NCBI GenBank assembly: GCA_016721875.1
Contig: JADKHG010000001.1
Span: 434,001-498,000, forward strand
DNA from: Sphingomonadales bacterium
Lineage (GTDB): Bacteria; Pseudomonadota; Alphaproteobacteria; Sphingomonadales; Sphingomonadaceae
DNA length: 64,000 bases
Direction of reading: 5' to 3'
Below the pieces are notes generated by a model. It searched no databases and was not told the origin of the DNA. It saw nothing but the letters and a program-made list of their open reading frames with translations. Of this stretch, positions 25,981 to 35,257 are shown in pieces (position 1 is the stretch's first letter; every line of letters starts with the position of its first letter). Position numbers and translations under genes: made by a program.

Positions 25981-27293
25981 TTATAACCCCAGCGAAACTC
26001 TCGCGAACAGCGTATAGCCCATCGGGTTTTTTCCATAGGCCGCATCGAGCGCATCGGGCTTGGCAAAGGCCGATACTGTTCCACCCATCGCGAGATTGAA
26101 CTGCTCGGTTAAGGGCAGCCGGTAAGCATAGCCCGCCTGAAATTTGCTCACGCGGAACGGCGTGTCGTGAAGCGGGGCACTGTGATCGGGGAACAGCTCG
26201 TCATTCTTCACATTTTCAATGCGCCCGAACAGCGTGTGGTGATCGTCAATGTCCCAATTGGCCTCCGCCAGCCACGCGGTCAGCGTGCCACCGGGTTTGC
26301 GATCCTTGGCGCTGAACGCGAGCATCGCGTACAGGCCTTGTCCGTTGGCATAGTGAACCGAGGCCGTGGTGCGTTGTTCGTCTTCACCTGGGTGGAGCGA
26401 TTCGGGTTCCTTCAGCCGTCCGGTCGAGGCCTGCACAGCCCAGTTTTTTGAAGGGTTCCATGTCGCCCGTACCGACCAGCTGTCAAAGCGCGGCTTTTCA
26501 ATATTCCAGCGCCGTTCGTCGGGTTCGCGTCCAGTGAAAATCGAACTTTCAATCTGGAGCCAGCTGTTTGTGAATCCGGCTGTGGCCACGCCGTAGGTGA
26601 TGTGGTTGGAATCGAACCAGTGGTGCGTGATGGGTGCTTCGGGATTGTAGCGGGCGGAGCCGCGATGCATGAATGCACTGGGGCCGAGCGCAGGCTCACC
26701 AACCGGACCGCCATAGAGAAACACGCTGCTCGCTTCGCCTGCATTGACATCGACCCGCGCCGCCAATTCCATAAACAGGTCGTGCGGATGCTGACGATCG
26801 ACCATCCTTCGCCACCCACGGTTTCACCGGTGGCAAACAGATTGGGGTAGCCGCGATTGGACATTAGTGGTTCAAGGCTGAGCATGGCCTTGCCCTGCAC
26901 CCGTCCCCAACCGGTTTCTTTTTGGGCAGCAAGCATCGCCATCGACTGGACATAGGCCTTGTCATCGCCGCGTGGGCCGCTCTGGTCGGTATAGACACCC
27001 CAGGCATAGCCGTGGAGCATCACCATCCAGTCCTTCCCTGATCCAAGATGCAGGCCTGAATGTCCGCCTTCATTTTCCGGCAACAGCGAAGTACCAGAAC
27101 CCGGCGAACCGTGGAGCATCATGGACGAATCCAAGCAAGAAATCGAAGAAAGCCGAAAGCAATCGGTCCCGATTTCCTCTTGATCCTCCATTTCGCCATG
27201 ATCCATCTGCGAATGATCATGCTCCTGCGCCTGTGCGGCCTGCACAGGCAATGCGAGCGCCAACGCGCCCGCGCATATTGCTGAATATTTCAT
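25981..27293 (-). CDS. Outer-membrane protein with Met/His-rich N-terminus (frame broken near 26806)
   Basis: The precursor starts with a signal peptide (MKYSAICAGALALALPVQAA) and a His/Met/Asp-rich stretch EHDHSQMDHGEMEDQ that suggests metal contact. Then beta-rich sequence follows (LEPLMSNRGYPNLFATGETV), and after a frame change VDRQHPHDLFMELAARVD up to the C-terminal GYTLFARVSLGL. One missing base at about 26806 joins both parts into 437 residues. Homologues are often near copper-resistance genes, and the next gene upstream also encodes a Met/His/Cys-rich exported protein. Transport or binding of metal is inference only. Confidence 0.7.
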
Positions 27294-27338
27294 CGTGAAT
27301 TCCTGCGATTAGGGTTTGAAATGCTAGTGAAAAGCATT

Positions 27339-27650
27339 TCAGAATCGCGGCGGTGGATCGCGCGGTTTGGGCGCGACACCGATCAAGGCACGCACTATCG
27401 CGGGGGTATCGATTACAACTGGCTGGGTCGCACGCAAAGACGCGAGTGCTGGCAAAGTCGGAGCAATGCAACCGATGCAGCCATGCATCATGGCATGATC
27501 ATTGCGCGGAGCCTGATCCTTTCGCTCCATCGGCATGTCGTGGCAGCTTTTTGCAATGTCTGACCCATTCCGATAAGCAGGCACAGGCATTGCCACAGCG
27601 GGCAGCGCGAGCGCGAACAGGAAAAGGGTAGCCAGCAGGTTGCGGATCAT
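27339..27650 (-). CDS. Small exported Met/His/Cys-rich protein
   Basis: A 103-residue precursor with a signal peptide (LLATLFLFALALPAVA). The mature part contains CHDMPMERKD and NDHAMMHGCIGC, a clustering of Cys, His and Met typical of proteins that handle copper or related metals. It lies 45 bp upstream of the outer-membrane protein gene on the same strand and is probably co-transcribed. No named family is recognised with confidence. Confidence 0.65.
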   Translation of the reverse strand: MIRNLLATLFLFALALPAVAMPVPAYRNGSDIAKSCHDMPMERKDQAPRNDHAMMHGCIGCIAPTLPALASLRATQPVVIDTPAIVRALIGVAPKPRDPPPRF

Positions 27651-27671
27651 CCGCTTAAGCTACATCTTTGA

Positions 27672-28100
27672 TTAGTGGCTGTCATCCCCGCCCGCATTGG
27701 CGGCCATCGATTTGGACATGCTCGCCATTGCCGAGACCATATTGTCGGTGAATTCGCGGTCGTCGGGGACAGTTTCTTCCGCCGCCTGCTTCATCGCCAG
27801 CACCCATTGCTTGGCGACTTCCATATTCATATCGGGCAGTTTGCGGTGCGCGGACATGATGCAGGCGCCGGGGCGTTTTTCAAACCAGTCGCGCGGGCCA
27901 CCCATCCAGGCGACCAGAAAATCGGTCAGCGATTCACGCATCGGCGACAAATCGTCTGCGTGCATCGCGCGCAGCTCGGCATAGTCGGCTTCGCTGTCCA
28001 TCAAGTCGTAAAAGCGATCAACCATGCGTGCGATGGGTTCGCGACCACCAATGCGGTCAAAGGGCAGGCGCGGGCGGGTGATGGTTTCGGCTTCGCTCAT
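27672..28100 (-). CDS. Group II truncated haemoglobin
   Basis: A 142-residue globin of the trHbO-like group. Hallmarks are FDRIGGREPIARMVDRFYDLMD, MHADDLSPMRESLTDFLVAWMGG, and the proximal haem-binding His in IMSAHRKLP. Such proteins bind O2 or NO and may protect respiration. I used the ATG at 28098-28100, six codons inside the longest frame. Upstream is ychF. Confidence 0.88.
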   Translation of the reverse strand: MSEAETITRPRLPFDRIGGREPIARMVDRFYDLMDSEADYAELRAMHADDLSPMRESLTDFLVAWMGGPRDWFEKRPGACIMSAHRKLPDMNMEVAKQWVLAMKQAAEETVPDDREFTDNMVSAMASMSKSMAANAGGDDSH

Positions 28101-28152
28101 ATCGCTTTCATTCCCCAAAACGGACCACCCAGTCTTTGCGCAAAATCAAAGA

Positions 28153-29253
28153 TCAGACATTGAAGCGGAACAGCATGATGTCGCCGTCCTTCACATCATA
28201 ATCCTTGCCTTCGCTGCGCCACTTGCCGGCTTCTTTGGTCCCGGCTTCGCCGCCATGATCAACATAGTCCTGATAGGCCATGGTTTCGGCGCGGATGAAG
28301 CCTTTTTCGAAATCGGTGTGGATCACGCCTGCGGCTTGCGGGGCCTTTGCTCCCTTGAAAACCGTCCATGCCCGCGCTTCCTTGGGCCCGACAGTGAAGA
28401 AGGTGATCAGGTGCAGCAGTTCATAGCCCGCTCGGATCACGCGGGCGAGGCCAGTTTCGTGCAGGCCAAGGTCCGCGAGGAACACTTCGCGATCCTCCTC
28501 CGGCATGGTCGAAATTTCCGCCTCGATTGCAGCGGATACGACCACCGCCTCGGCACCCTCTGCCTTGGCCTTCTCAAACACCTTTGCCGACAGCGCATTA
28601 CCCTCTGCGGCAGAGCTTTCCTCGACATTGCAGACGTAGAGTACCGGTTTTGAAGTCAACAATTGCGCTAGTTTGAAGATGCGGTCTTCTTCGGGGTCGT
28701 TCGGCACGACCAACCGCGCTGGCTTGCCATCGCGCAACAATTCCAGCGCACGACCGAGAACCGCGGCGGCAACCTTGGCTTCCTTGTCGCCACCGGTCGC
28801 TTTTTTCTGAAAGGCCGGCACGCGTTTTTCAAGAGACTCAAGGTCGGCGAGCATCAATTCGGTTTCGACCGTTTCCGCATCCGAAATCGGATCAATCTTG
28901 TTGTCGACATGCTGGATGTCATCATTTTCGAAACAGCGCAGCACATGGACGATGGCGTCAACTTCACGGATATTGGCAAGAAACTGGTTGCCAAGCCCTT
29001 CCCCCTTCGACGCGCCGCGCACGAGGCCTGCAATATCGACAAAGCCCAGCTGGGTCTCGATCACCTTCTGGCTGCCACCAATCTTGGCGATCACATGCAG
29101 CCGCGGATCTGGAACCGCAACCGCGCCGACATTGGGCTCAATCGTGCAAAAAGGATAGTTCGCCGCCTGCGCTGCCTGCGTCTCGGTCAGCGCGTTGAAC
29201 AGGGTGGACTTGCCCACATTGGGCAGCCCGACAATACCGCATTTGAAACCCAT
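28153..29253 (-). CDS. ychF: Redox-regulated ATPase YchF (OLA1 family)
   Basis: A P-loop protein of the Obg-related family that hydrolyses ATP and binds ribosomes. GLPNVGKST is at residues 9-17, FVDIAGLVRGASKGEGLGNQFL follows, and the C-terminal TGS domain ends with RSEGKDYDVKDGDIMLFRFNV. The length of 366 is standard. It lies in a loose ychF/pth/rplY group common in bacteria. Confidence 0.95.
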   Translation of the reverse strand: MGFKCGIVGLPNVGKSTLFNALTETQAAQAANYPFCTIEPNVGAVAVPDPRLHVIAKIGGSQKVIETQLGFVDIAGLVRGASKGEGLGNQFLANIREVDAIVHVLRCFENDDIQHVDNKIDPISDAETVETELMLADLESLEKRVPAFQKKATGGDKEAKVAAAVLGRALELLRDGKPARLVVPNDPEEDRIFKLAQLLTSKPVLYVCNVEESSAAEGNALSAKVFEKAKAEGAEAVVVSAAIEAEISTMPEEDREVFLADLGLHETGLARVIRAGYELLHLITFFTVGPKEARAWTVFKGAKAPQAAGVIHTDFEKGFIRAETMAYQDYVDHGGEAGTKEAGKWRSEGKDYDVKDGDIMLFRFNV

Positions 29254-29286
29254 AATATCCTCTTGGGAGTGTTGGTTGCGGGCGCT

Positions 29287-29796
29287 TTAGGCGAGCCCGT
29301 CGAGACTGTCCATCCAGCGCACCAAGGCTGCAGGGCTTTTGATCCTTACAAGCTTTGACTCATGCCCTTTAATCCTCGCCTCCAACCGCAATTTTGGGCC
29401 GCTGTTCCATTGCAGCAGATAGAGCAGGAACGGAAAGTCAAACCTCTCTGGGCATCCCTCGGTCATGTCGGGCCGTGCACGGCCGCGGTAGGTCCATATC
29501 CGCCGCAACAAGCGCGCGATGCACAAGCGGATGGGGTAATCGAGATAGAGCACCGTGTCGGCCCGCTCCAACCGCGCGTCCAGCGTTCCGCCATAAGTGC
29601 CGTCGATCAACCAGCGATCGGTTGCGGTGATCGCAGCAAGCTTTTGCCGGATTTCATCCTTGCTGCTTTCGACCCAGCCGGGTTGCCAGTTGAGCTGGTC
29701 CATGTGGAAGACGGGCAAACCGAGCTTAGGCCCCAGTACCGACGCCAGCGTCGATTTCCCTGCCCCGCAAGGACCGATGATCAAAACGCGTTGCAT
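29287..29796 (-). CDS. P-loop kinase-like protein (DNA topology modulation/FlaR-like)
   Basis: A 169-residue NTPase resembling small adenylate-kinase-like proteins. Walker A is GPCGAGKST at residues 8-16; HMDQLNWQPGW and WLIDGTYGGTL follow, then a lid-like region LLRRIWTYRGRARPDM. Members of this group are often named topology modulation protein, but the reaction is not proven. The ATG at 29794-29796 lies 2 bp after the stop of the membrane protein gene upstream, indicating a shared transcript. Confidence 0.8.
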   Translation of the reverse strand: MQRVLIIGPCGAGKSTLASVLGPKLGLPVFHMDQLNWQPGWVESSKDEIRQKLAAITATDRWLIDGTYGGTLDARLERADTVLYLDYPIRLCIARLLRRIWTYRGRARPDMTEGCPERFDFPFLLYLLQWNSGPKLRLEARIKGHESKLVRIKSPAALVRWMDSLDGLA

Positions 29797-29797
29797 G

Positions 29798-30640
29798 TCA
29801 GGCCCGTTTGCCGATGAGTAGTCCCGCAGCCAGCCACCAACCAATCGGGAAGCTGATGCCAAATCCAGCCAACGGCACAGGGAAATTGCCGATTCCAGCC
29901 GAAAGGCTGACGGCAGCGGCATAAGCAAAGAGCGCATAACCGGCGGTTCGCTCGCCGGAATGCTTCACCAACATAGGAATAGACGCTATCGTCACCGACA
30001 AAGCTGCCAAAATCAACACAGCCAAGAGCGGTGAAACGGTTACGGCCAAACCAACGATACCCTCAACCGTCGCAACAGGTTCGAGCGGATCGACCCGCAA
30101 CCAGACAGAAGCAGCAAGCGCAATGAAAGCGGCTGAGGACAATAAGCGCCACCTTTTGTTCCAATCTCGAGCGAGTATGCAGCTTGCCAAGGCAAGGCCG
30201 GTCGCTTGCGAAGCGTCAGGTTGGGCCAACAGCAACAGGAGCAAGGCCGTTATCAGGGCAAATTTTGCACCACTGCTTAGACGGAATCTGGCAAGCGCGA
30301 CGATACAGGGGGGCAGTAAGAGTGCGGCTAAGTTGGCGTTGACCGGACCGAGCGAAATCCAACGGTGAACACCTTCAACACCCGTGTTGAACAAAGTTAC
30401 AGACAGTCCGAAAAAGGTCAGCGCAATGATCGCTGTCAGCATTTGGGGCGATTTGCCAAATTTTGCCAACACCGTGGCCAACAGTGCGCCTGCCAGCCAC
30501 GCGGCCAGATTGGCAACGGGTTGCATCGCGCCATTTCCCGAGAGAAAAATCGCGCCCGCACCCGCAGCAATCGTGACCAGCGATGCCGTGGCAAACAGCC
30601 AGAAACTGCGAAGGTCTTTTCCCGATGCCGGCTCAGTCAC
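29798..30640 (-). CDS. Polytopic membrane protein with an FtsW/RodA-like motif
   Basis: About nine hydrophobic helices fill this 280-residue protein. The stretch GVHRWISLGPVNANLAALLL resembles the GxxRWxxLG loop of SEDS proteins (FtsW, RodA), but the protein is about 100 residues shorter than those and other SEDS signatures are not evident. I chose GTG 30638-30640, which overlaps the end of pth (GGTGACTGA); ATG 30662-30664 would lie inside pth. Function unknown. Confidence 0.65.
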   Translation of the reverse strand: MTEPASGKDLRSFWLFATASLVTIAAGAGAIFLSGNGAMQPVANLAAWLAGALLATVLAKFGKSPQMLTAIIALTFFGLSVTLFNTGVEGVHRWISLGPVNANLAALLLPPCIVALARFRLSSGAKFALITALLLLLLAQPDASQATGLALASCILARDWNKRWRLLSSAAFIALAASVWLRVDPLEPVATVEGIVGLAVTVSPLLAVLILAALSVTIASIPMLVKHSGERTAGYALFAYAAAVSLSAGIGNFPVPLAGFGISFPIGWWLAAGLLIGKRA

Positions 30641-31208
30641 CGTCCTGAATCCGCATGGCCACATCATTCATGAAACGCACGTCGTCGCCCTTGGCCAGCC
30701 AGTCTGCCTCTGCGGCCATCGCACCAAGCAAATCAGCGAGCGGATCAATTTCGTTCTTGGCGAAATTGCCGAGTACATAGCCGGTCACCCGATCCTTGTG
30801 CCCCGGATGGCCTATGCCCAGCCTAACCCGGCGAAAGTCTGCGCCGATATGGTCGATTGTGCTGCGAATGCCATTATGTCCAGCCGCGCCTCCGCCGCGC
30901 TTTACCTTCAGCTTGAAGGGCGCAAGGTCAAGTTCGTCATAGAAGACAGTGACGTCTTCAGGCTCCAATTTGTAGAAATCCATTGCGGCGCGGATGCTGC
31001 GCCCGCTTTCATTCATGAAGGTCGCGGGTTTCAGCAGGATGACCTTGTCGCCGCCAATGCGCGCTTCCTGCACCCAGCCTTGAAACTTCTTCGCTGGCGC
31101 TGGCAAGCCTAGCACCTCGGCTATGGCATCGGCAGCCATGAAACCGATATTGTGCCGGTGCATCGCATATTGCGCGCCGGGATTTCCAAGGCCTGCCCAG
31201 ATTTGCAT
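30633..31208 (-). CDS. pth: Peptidyl-tRNA hydrolase
   Basis: Recycles tRNA from prematurely released peptidyl-tRNA. The N-terminus MQIWAGLGNPGAQYAMHRHNIGF contains the conserved Asn9 and catalytic His19. FMNESGRSI and VFYDELDL carry the other active-site residues, and RGGGAAGHNGIRS the tRNA-binding loop. Length 191 is typical. It lies downstream of rplY, separated by a terminator. Confidence 0.95.
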   Translation of the reverse strand: MQIWAGLGNPGAQYAMHRHNIGFMAADAIAEVLGLPAPAKKFQGWVQEARIGGDKVILLKPATFMNESGRSIRAAMDFYKLEPEDVTVFYDELDLAPFKLKVKRGGGAAGHNGIRSTIDHIGADFRRVRLGIGHPGHKDRVTGYVLGNFAKNEIDPLADLLGAMAAEADWLAKGDDVRFMNDVAMRIQDGD

Positions 31209-31239
31209 CACGGATTGCTAGCTTCCTTGGGCTTCAATG

Positions 31240-31272
31240 AAAAGGCCGGTTTGCATATGCTGCAAACCGGCC
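31240..31272 (-). terminator. Rho-independent terminator after rplY
   Basis: On the minus strand a perfect 12-bp stem (GGCCGGTTTGCA) with a 5-base loop is followed by TTTTC. It lies between rplY and pth and should end most rplY transcripts. Confidence 0.85.
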
Positions 31273-31298
31273 CCGTCAATCGGAATTGAAAAAGCGAA

Positions 31299-31916
31299 TT
31301 ACTCGCCTTCGCCCTCGCTCTTGGTCGTGTCGCCTTCCTGGCTCTTCAGGCCAGAAGGAGCAACGACGGTGGCGATGGTGAAGTCACGGTCGGTGATCGC
31401 GCTCTTCGAACCTTCAGGCAGCGTAACGTGGCTGATGTGGATCGAATCGCCGACATCAAAACCGGTGACGTCGATGACGATTTCATCAGGAATCTTCGCG
31501 GCATCGCAGATGAGTTCCAGTTCGTGACGAACGATGTTCAAAACACCACCGCGCTTCAGGCCGGGCGATGCATCTTCGTTGGTGAAAGAAACGGGAACTT
31601 CAACATGGACGGTCGCGTCCTTGCCGAGGCGCATGAAGTCGACGTGGATCGGGCGATCGCTGACGGGGTGAAGCGCCACATCCTTTGGCAGGGTGCGCAC
31701 GGCTTTGCCGCCAATGGTGACTTCCACGATGCTGTTTGAAAAATGTCCGGTCATCAATGCCTTGACCAGTTCTTTTTCTTCGACGTGGATCGATTGGGGG
31801 TCTTCGTTATTGCCGTAAATAACGGCAGGAACTCGGCCTTCGCGACGCAATGCACGGGAGGCTCCCTTGCCAGCCCGTTCGCGCGGCTCGGCCGACAATG
31901 TCAGCTGATCGCTCAT
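31299..31916 (-). CDS. rplY: Ribosomal protein bL25 (general stress form, CTC/TL5 type)
   Basis: Binds 5S rRNA in the large subunit. The N-terminal domain begins LSAEPRERAGKGASRALRRE with IYGNNEDPQ; the extra C-terminal beta domain follows (TVHVEVPVSFTNEDASPG ... DVTGFDVGDSIHISHV) and ends in an acidic tail. The length of 205 marks the two-domain form, not the short E. coli form. It precedes pth, a frequent pairing. Confidence 0.95.
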   Translation of the reverse strand: MSDQLTLSAEPRERAGKGASRALRREGRVPAVIYGNNEDPQSIHVEEKELVKALMTGHFSNSIVEVTIGGKAVRTLPKDVALHPVSDRPIHVDFMRLGKDATVHVEVPVSFTNEDASPGLKRGGVLNIVRHELELICDAAKIPDEIVIDVTGFDVGDSIHISHVTLPEGSKSAITDRDFTIATVVAPSGLKSQEGDTTKSEGEGE

Positions 31917-32038
31917 AATATTTCTCCAATAGGTTTAGCATTTGCCATCACGCCTCCAGGGATGACCATGAGGGCAAGCGTGGGCGCATAGGCGCAAAGC
32001 TGCGCAAATGCAAGCATTGGCACCGGAAAAACCGAAGT

Positions 32039-32446
32039 CTATTTAAAGCTGTAGGTCACCCGCCCACGGTACCAATTCGCCTCATTTTCACCAGTGGGTT
32101 TTAGCCAGCCCTTTTCGGCAGCCTGCGATGCCGCGGTCGCCACGATTTGTTCAACCTCAGGGCAACCGATTTTACCGACGATCAAACGTTTGACAGCGGA
32201 TTTTGGTGAAAATTCAGCAAGAAAATCCATGTTCAGTTCGATCCGCCTCCGGTCGCCAATGGCGTCACATTTGCCGGCCTTGACCAGATTGTCGATGCTC
32301 TCCATGGCTTTTTCGCTGAGGCGCACATGCGCGGGTTCTGCAAGCCACGGGATATTGGTCCAATCACCGCTGCCAGCCTCTACACTATGCGCGGCAAGCG
32401 GCGCGGTGGTTGCCATCATGATTAGGGCAAACAGGTTCAGTTTCAT
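32039..32446 (-). CDS. Hypothetical exported protein
   Basis: I recognise no family. The 135-residue precursor has a Sec signal (MKLNLFALIMMATTAPLAA with cleavage near AAHS). The mature part is mainly helical and has two Cys residues (KCDAI, GCPEV) that could pair in the periplasm. It lies 84 bp downstream of the first TraB/GumN-family gene, same strand. Confidence 0.65.
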   Translation of the reverse strand: MKLNLFALIMMATTAPLAAHSVEAGSGDWTNIPWLAEPAHVRLSEKAMESIDNLVKAGKCDAIGDRRRIELNMDFLAEFSPKSAVKRLIVGKIGCPEVEQIVATAASQAAEKGWLKPTGENEANWYRGRVTYSFK

Positions 32447-32529
32447 CGAAACGACTCCGGAAACGTTGTTGCGTGCAGCTATGCTAGGCTATCGCCCGGA
32501 TAAGCAAAGCCCATTTCGACAAATGGCGG

Positions 32530-33440
32530 TCATTGGATGCGGATGACCTTATAGCCCTTGGTTTCAAGCAAGGCCTGCACGCCGCCCTTCCCGGCCAGAT
32601 GCGCCGCGCCGACCGCGACAAATGGGCGTTCGCCCTTGTCGATCATCGTCGCGATCTGATTGGTCCAAATCTGGTTTCGTCGCTCGAGCAGAGCGATTCG
32701 CGAACCCGGTGTGGCCAATATCCGTCTTCCGGTCGATCCAGAAGCTTGTCATTATTCCCCGACAGCCAGGCATCGAGCATGATCGTGTAGGATTCATTGT
32801 TGGTTGGCCCAGTGCGCAAGACCGCGTTCAGCATTGCGCGCTGATCGGCTTCGCTCAGCTGGTCGAAATAGCCGAATTGCTGCTCAATCGTCTCCAGTCC
32901 GGCTACGGACTTTTGCGCGCTTTTGAAGCGCAGCGTCAAAACCCGTTCCACGCCAAGATCTTGCCTTAGGCCAAGGTTTGCACTGGTCGCCGCCGCAAGC
33001 GTCAGCGCCGCTGCCCAGCTTTCCATACGGTCGAGAACCTTGAACGGGATCGCACTGCGTTTTTGAGCAGCATTGAGCGCCGAACGCAAGTCCGGGGCAA
33101 TCCGTTGCGACAAGGGCGGCAAACCGGCTCTTATCCCCATATTGGAAAAGACTGTGGCCAGTCGCGACTGATCTTCCAGTGCGGCCACTTCTACCACCAG
33201 ATGGCTCGATTGCTCGATGGCCTTGTCGATTTTGAGTCCTTGCCAGTCGATATCTGCAGGCAGAAGATGGACAGTCCCCATAAGCCACGCCGAACCACCT
33301 GTGCCGTCAGAACGCGTTGCCTTCCAAAGTGCAGGTTTGGAAGCTTCGGTCGTCGGTTCGACCGCGCCGTTCTGGTTTTCCGAGCAGCCTGACAGAAACA
33401 GGCTGGCCAAAATGGCAAGAAGTGCGAACAGCCGCATCAT
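32530..33440 (-). CDS. TraB/GumN family lipoprotein (frame broken near 32717)
   Basis: Begins with a lipoprotein signal ending LFLSGC (Cys at residue 19). The family's GTxH motif is MGTVHLLP, and the C-terminal GAAHLAGKGG motif is present but in another frame. One missing base near 32717 (GGA-TATTGG for GGA-ATATTGG on the coding strand) joins the parts into 303 residues. TraB/GumN proteins have a metalloprotease-like Tiki fold; the bacterial substrates are unknown. A second member follows directly upstream. Confidence 0.78.
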
Positions 33441-33465
33441 CGACGTCCTCTATGCCGACAATGCA

Positions 33466-34404
33466 TCAATATTGGATGCGTTCGACCGACAGGCCATAGG
33501 CGCCAAGCAAATGCTGGACGCTGGCACCACCGGCCAGATGACCCGCCCCGACAGCCATGAACATCGTTCCCGGTTTTTGCATCCGGTCCTTGATCCAATA
33601 GGCCCAACGCGCGTTGCGCAAGGTAAGCAATTCGGCCAAAATAACCGGATCGGACAAGCCATCATTCATCAACCGCGCCAGCCCGTCGGGATCTGGCTTC
33701 GCCCATAGTTCCACCATCCCATCCATTTGCCCGACCAGCTGATCAGCCATCGCGCTGCTTTCATTCAGGAAACGCAGCTGGTTCGCCTCTGGCAAATTGT
33801 CGAATATCGCGAGTTGCCCCTCCATCGTCTCGACCCCGATGATAGGCTTGCCGCTTGCCTTTGCCGCTGCCGTCAACTGGGTTTCCACGCCGCTATTGGG
33901 ATCATAGCCCGAATTGGCCAGCCCCATCATCTGCAAGGTTACCCCGGCGGCCCAAGGTTTGAACGGATCAAAACCGTTTTTGGGCATCCCGATTTTCGCC
34001 ATTGCCGAGTCATAGGCTTCAAGGTCGGCCCCACTCAGGCGCGAGCGCAAGGGCTTACCACTTTTTTCGATCGCGAATTTGGCAAACATCGCTTGCGCTT
34101 CGTCTGCAGGCGGCTCGACCAGCTCAAGCACCAGTGTGTCGGATTTGTCGAACGCTTCTTTCACTGCTTCGTCAAACCAGCCAAGGCCGGGCTTCAATAT
34201 GTGGATCGTTCCGAACAGATAGATTGTTGTATCGTCATCGCGCACCACCCAAAGCGCGGGGTCAGCGTCGCGGACAACGGTTGATGAGATCGGAACCGGA
34301 TCAAGCGAAGCTGAGGGTGTTTCGGGATCAGCGGCAGTTAACGGTTGCGTTGTTATGCACGCAATCAACAGCAACCAGACGAGACCCAATTTTTGCCTGA
34401 CCAT
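33466..34404 (-). CDS. TraB/GumN family protein
   Basis: A 312-residue exported protein with signal LGLVWLLLIACITTQPLTAA. The conserved GTxH motif is FGTIHILKP and the C-terminal GxxH motif is GAGHLAGGASVQ. The middle part carries VLELVEPPADE and IIGVETMEGQL. It is intact and lies 25 bp upstream of the related lipoprotein gene, so the pair probably arose by duplication. Expected location is the periplasm. Confidence 0.85.
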   Translation of the reverse strand: MVRQKLGLVWLLLIACITTQPLTAADPETPSASLDPVPISSTVVRDADPALWVVRDDDTTIYLFGTIHILKPGLGWFDEAVKEAFDKSDTLVLELVEPPADEAQAMFAKFAIEKSGKPLRSRLSGADLEAYDSAMAKIGMPKNGFDPFKPWAAGVTLQMMGLANSGYDPNSGVETQLTAAAKASGKPIIGVETMEGQLAIFDNLPEANQLRFLNESSAMADQLVGQMDGMVELWAKPDPDGLARLMNDGLSDPVILAELLTLRNARWAYWIKDRMQKPGTMFMAVGAGHLAGGASVQHLLGAYGLSVERIQY

Positions 34405-34486
34405 CACAAGACCCTCTTAGAAAATGACGCCGCTCGCAATGCGGATATTCCCCGGCAAGCGCCTCCGGAGGTCCTTGTTTTTCCGA

Positions 34487-35203
34487 TCATTCGGGATTGT
34501 CTGGTTCGACCTTCTCAGGTTTGCCGGTCTTGCTGTCGGGTTCCGCGTCGGCCGGCTCAGCCCCTTCGCTGACTTTTTCCTCGCTGGCCTTGTCGTCGAT
34601 GCTTTTCAGATCGAGCGACCATTCGGATTCGGGTGTCTTGCTCTCCGCGCCGACGGTTCCAAGCGGTTTGATCAGGCCGGCAAATTGTTCGCCGAGCACC
34701 TTGTCAACCAAGGGCGCCATTTTCAGCATCGGAAAACGCGAATGGCCACCTACAATATAGTTGAAACTGAGCTTGGTACCCGCCCCTTCCTTCAGCGGCT
34801 CCATCGCCACAGTCAGCGTCCCCAAGACCGCCTCGGACTGGAGCGGGCCCAATGCGCCTTGCATCCGCAATACCTTGCCCGGTTGGGTGAAAATTACGCG
34901 CATATGCTCGACGCTGCCGATGGTGCGGAGCACGCCTTTGGCGTCTTTTTCCTGAATCAGTTCGCAAAAACAGCCGCCCGCCTTGGCATCAATCGAAAAA
35001 CCGGCAGTGCTGCCCGACCAGCTATGCGCGGCGTTCCACCAATCCTTGGGCGTGATCAGCCGTTTCCAAACGACATCGGGCAGCGCGGAGACTTCTGCCA
35101 TATGCGAAACGAGAAAACCCGCTTCGCTCGACTGTTTGACTTCGGCGTGCGCCGGTGATGCTGCGGCGGTCAGGGCCGCCAGCACGATCCATTTGCTCTT
35201 CAT
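34487..35203 (-). CDS. Exported SRPBCC-family protein
   Basis: A 238-residue protein with a signal peptide (IVLAALTAAASPAHAEV) followed by a START-like/SRPBCC fold: VSALPDVVWKRLITPKDWWNAAHSWSG and later TKLSFNYIVGGHS. The C-terminal 50 residues are acidic and proline-containing. SRPBCC domains bind hydrophobic ligands, but the ligand is not known. It stands between adk and the TraB pair, where the rpsM operon would be expected in many relatives. Confidence 0.7.
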   Translation of the reverse strand: MKSKWIVLAALTAAASPAHAEVKQSSEAGFLVSHMAEVSALPDVVWKRLITPKDWWNAAHSWSGSTAGFSIDAKAGGCFCELIQEKDAKGVLRTIGSVEHMRVIFTQPGKVLRMQGALGPLQSEAVLGTLTVAMEPLKEGAGTKLSFNYIVGGHSRFPMLKMAPLVDKVLGEQFAGLIKPLGTVGAESKTPESEWSLDLKSIDDKASEEKVSEGAEPADAEPDSKTGKPEKVEPDNPE

Positions 35204-35217
35204 GGCGGCAAGTTAGC

Positions 35218-35247
35218 GCGATGCCCGCTGCGGGGCTATCGCTTTTT
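35218..35247 (+). terminator. Hairpin with T run between adk and SRPBCC gene
   Basis: The stem GCGATGCCC / GGGGCTATCGC with a bulged base and a small loop is followed by TTTTT on the plus strand. Both neighbouring genes lie on the minus strand, so its role is unclear; on the minus strand it could still help end the adk transcript. Confidence 0.45.
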
Positions 35248-35257
35248 GCATCTATTC

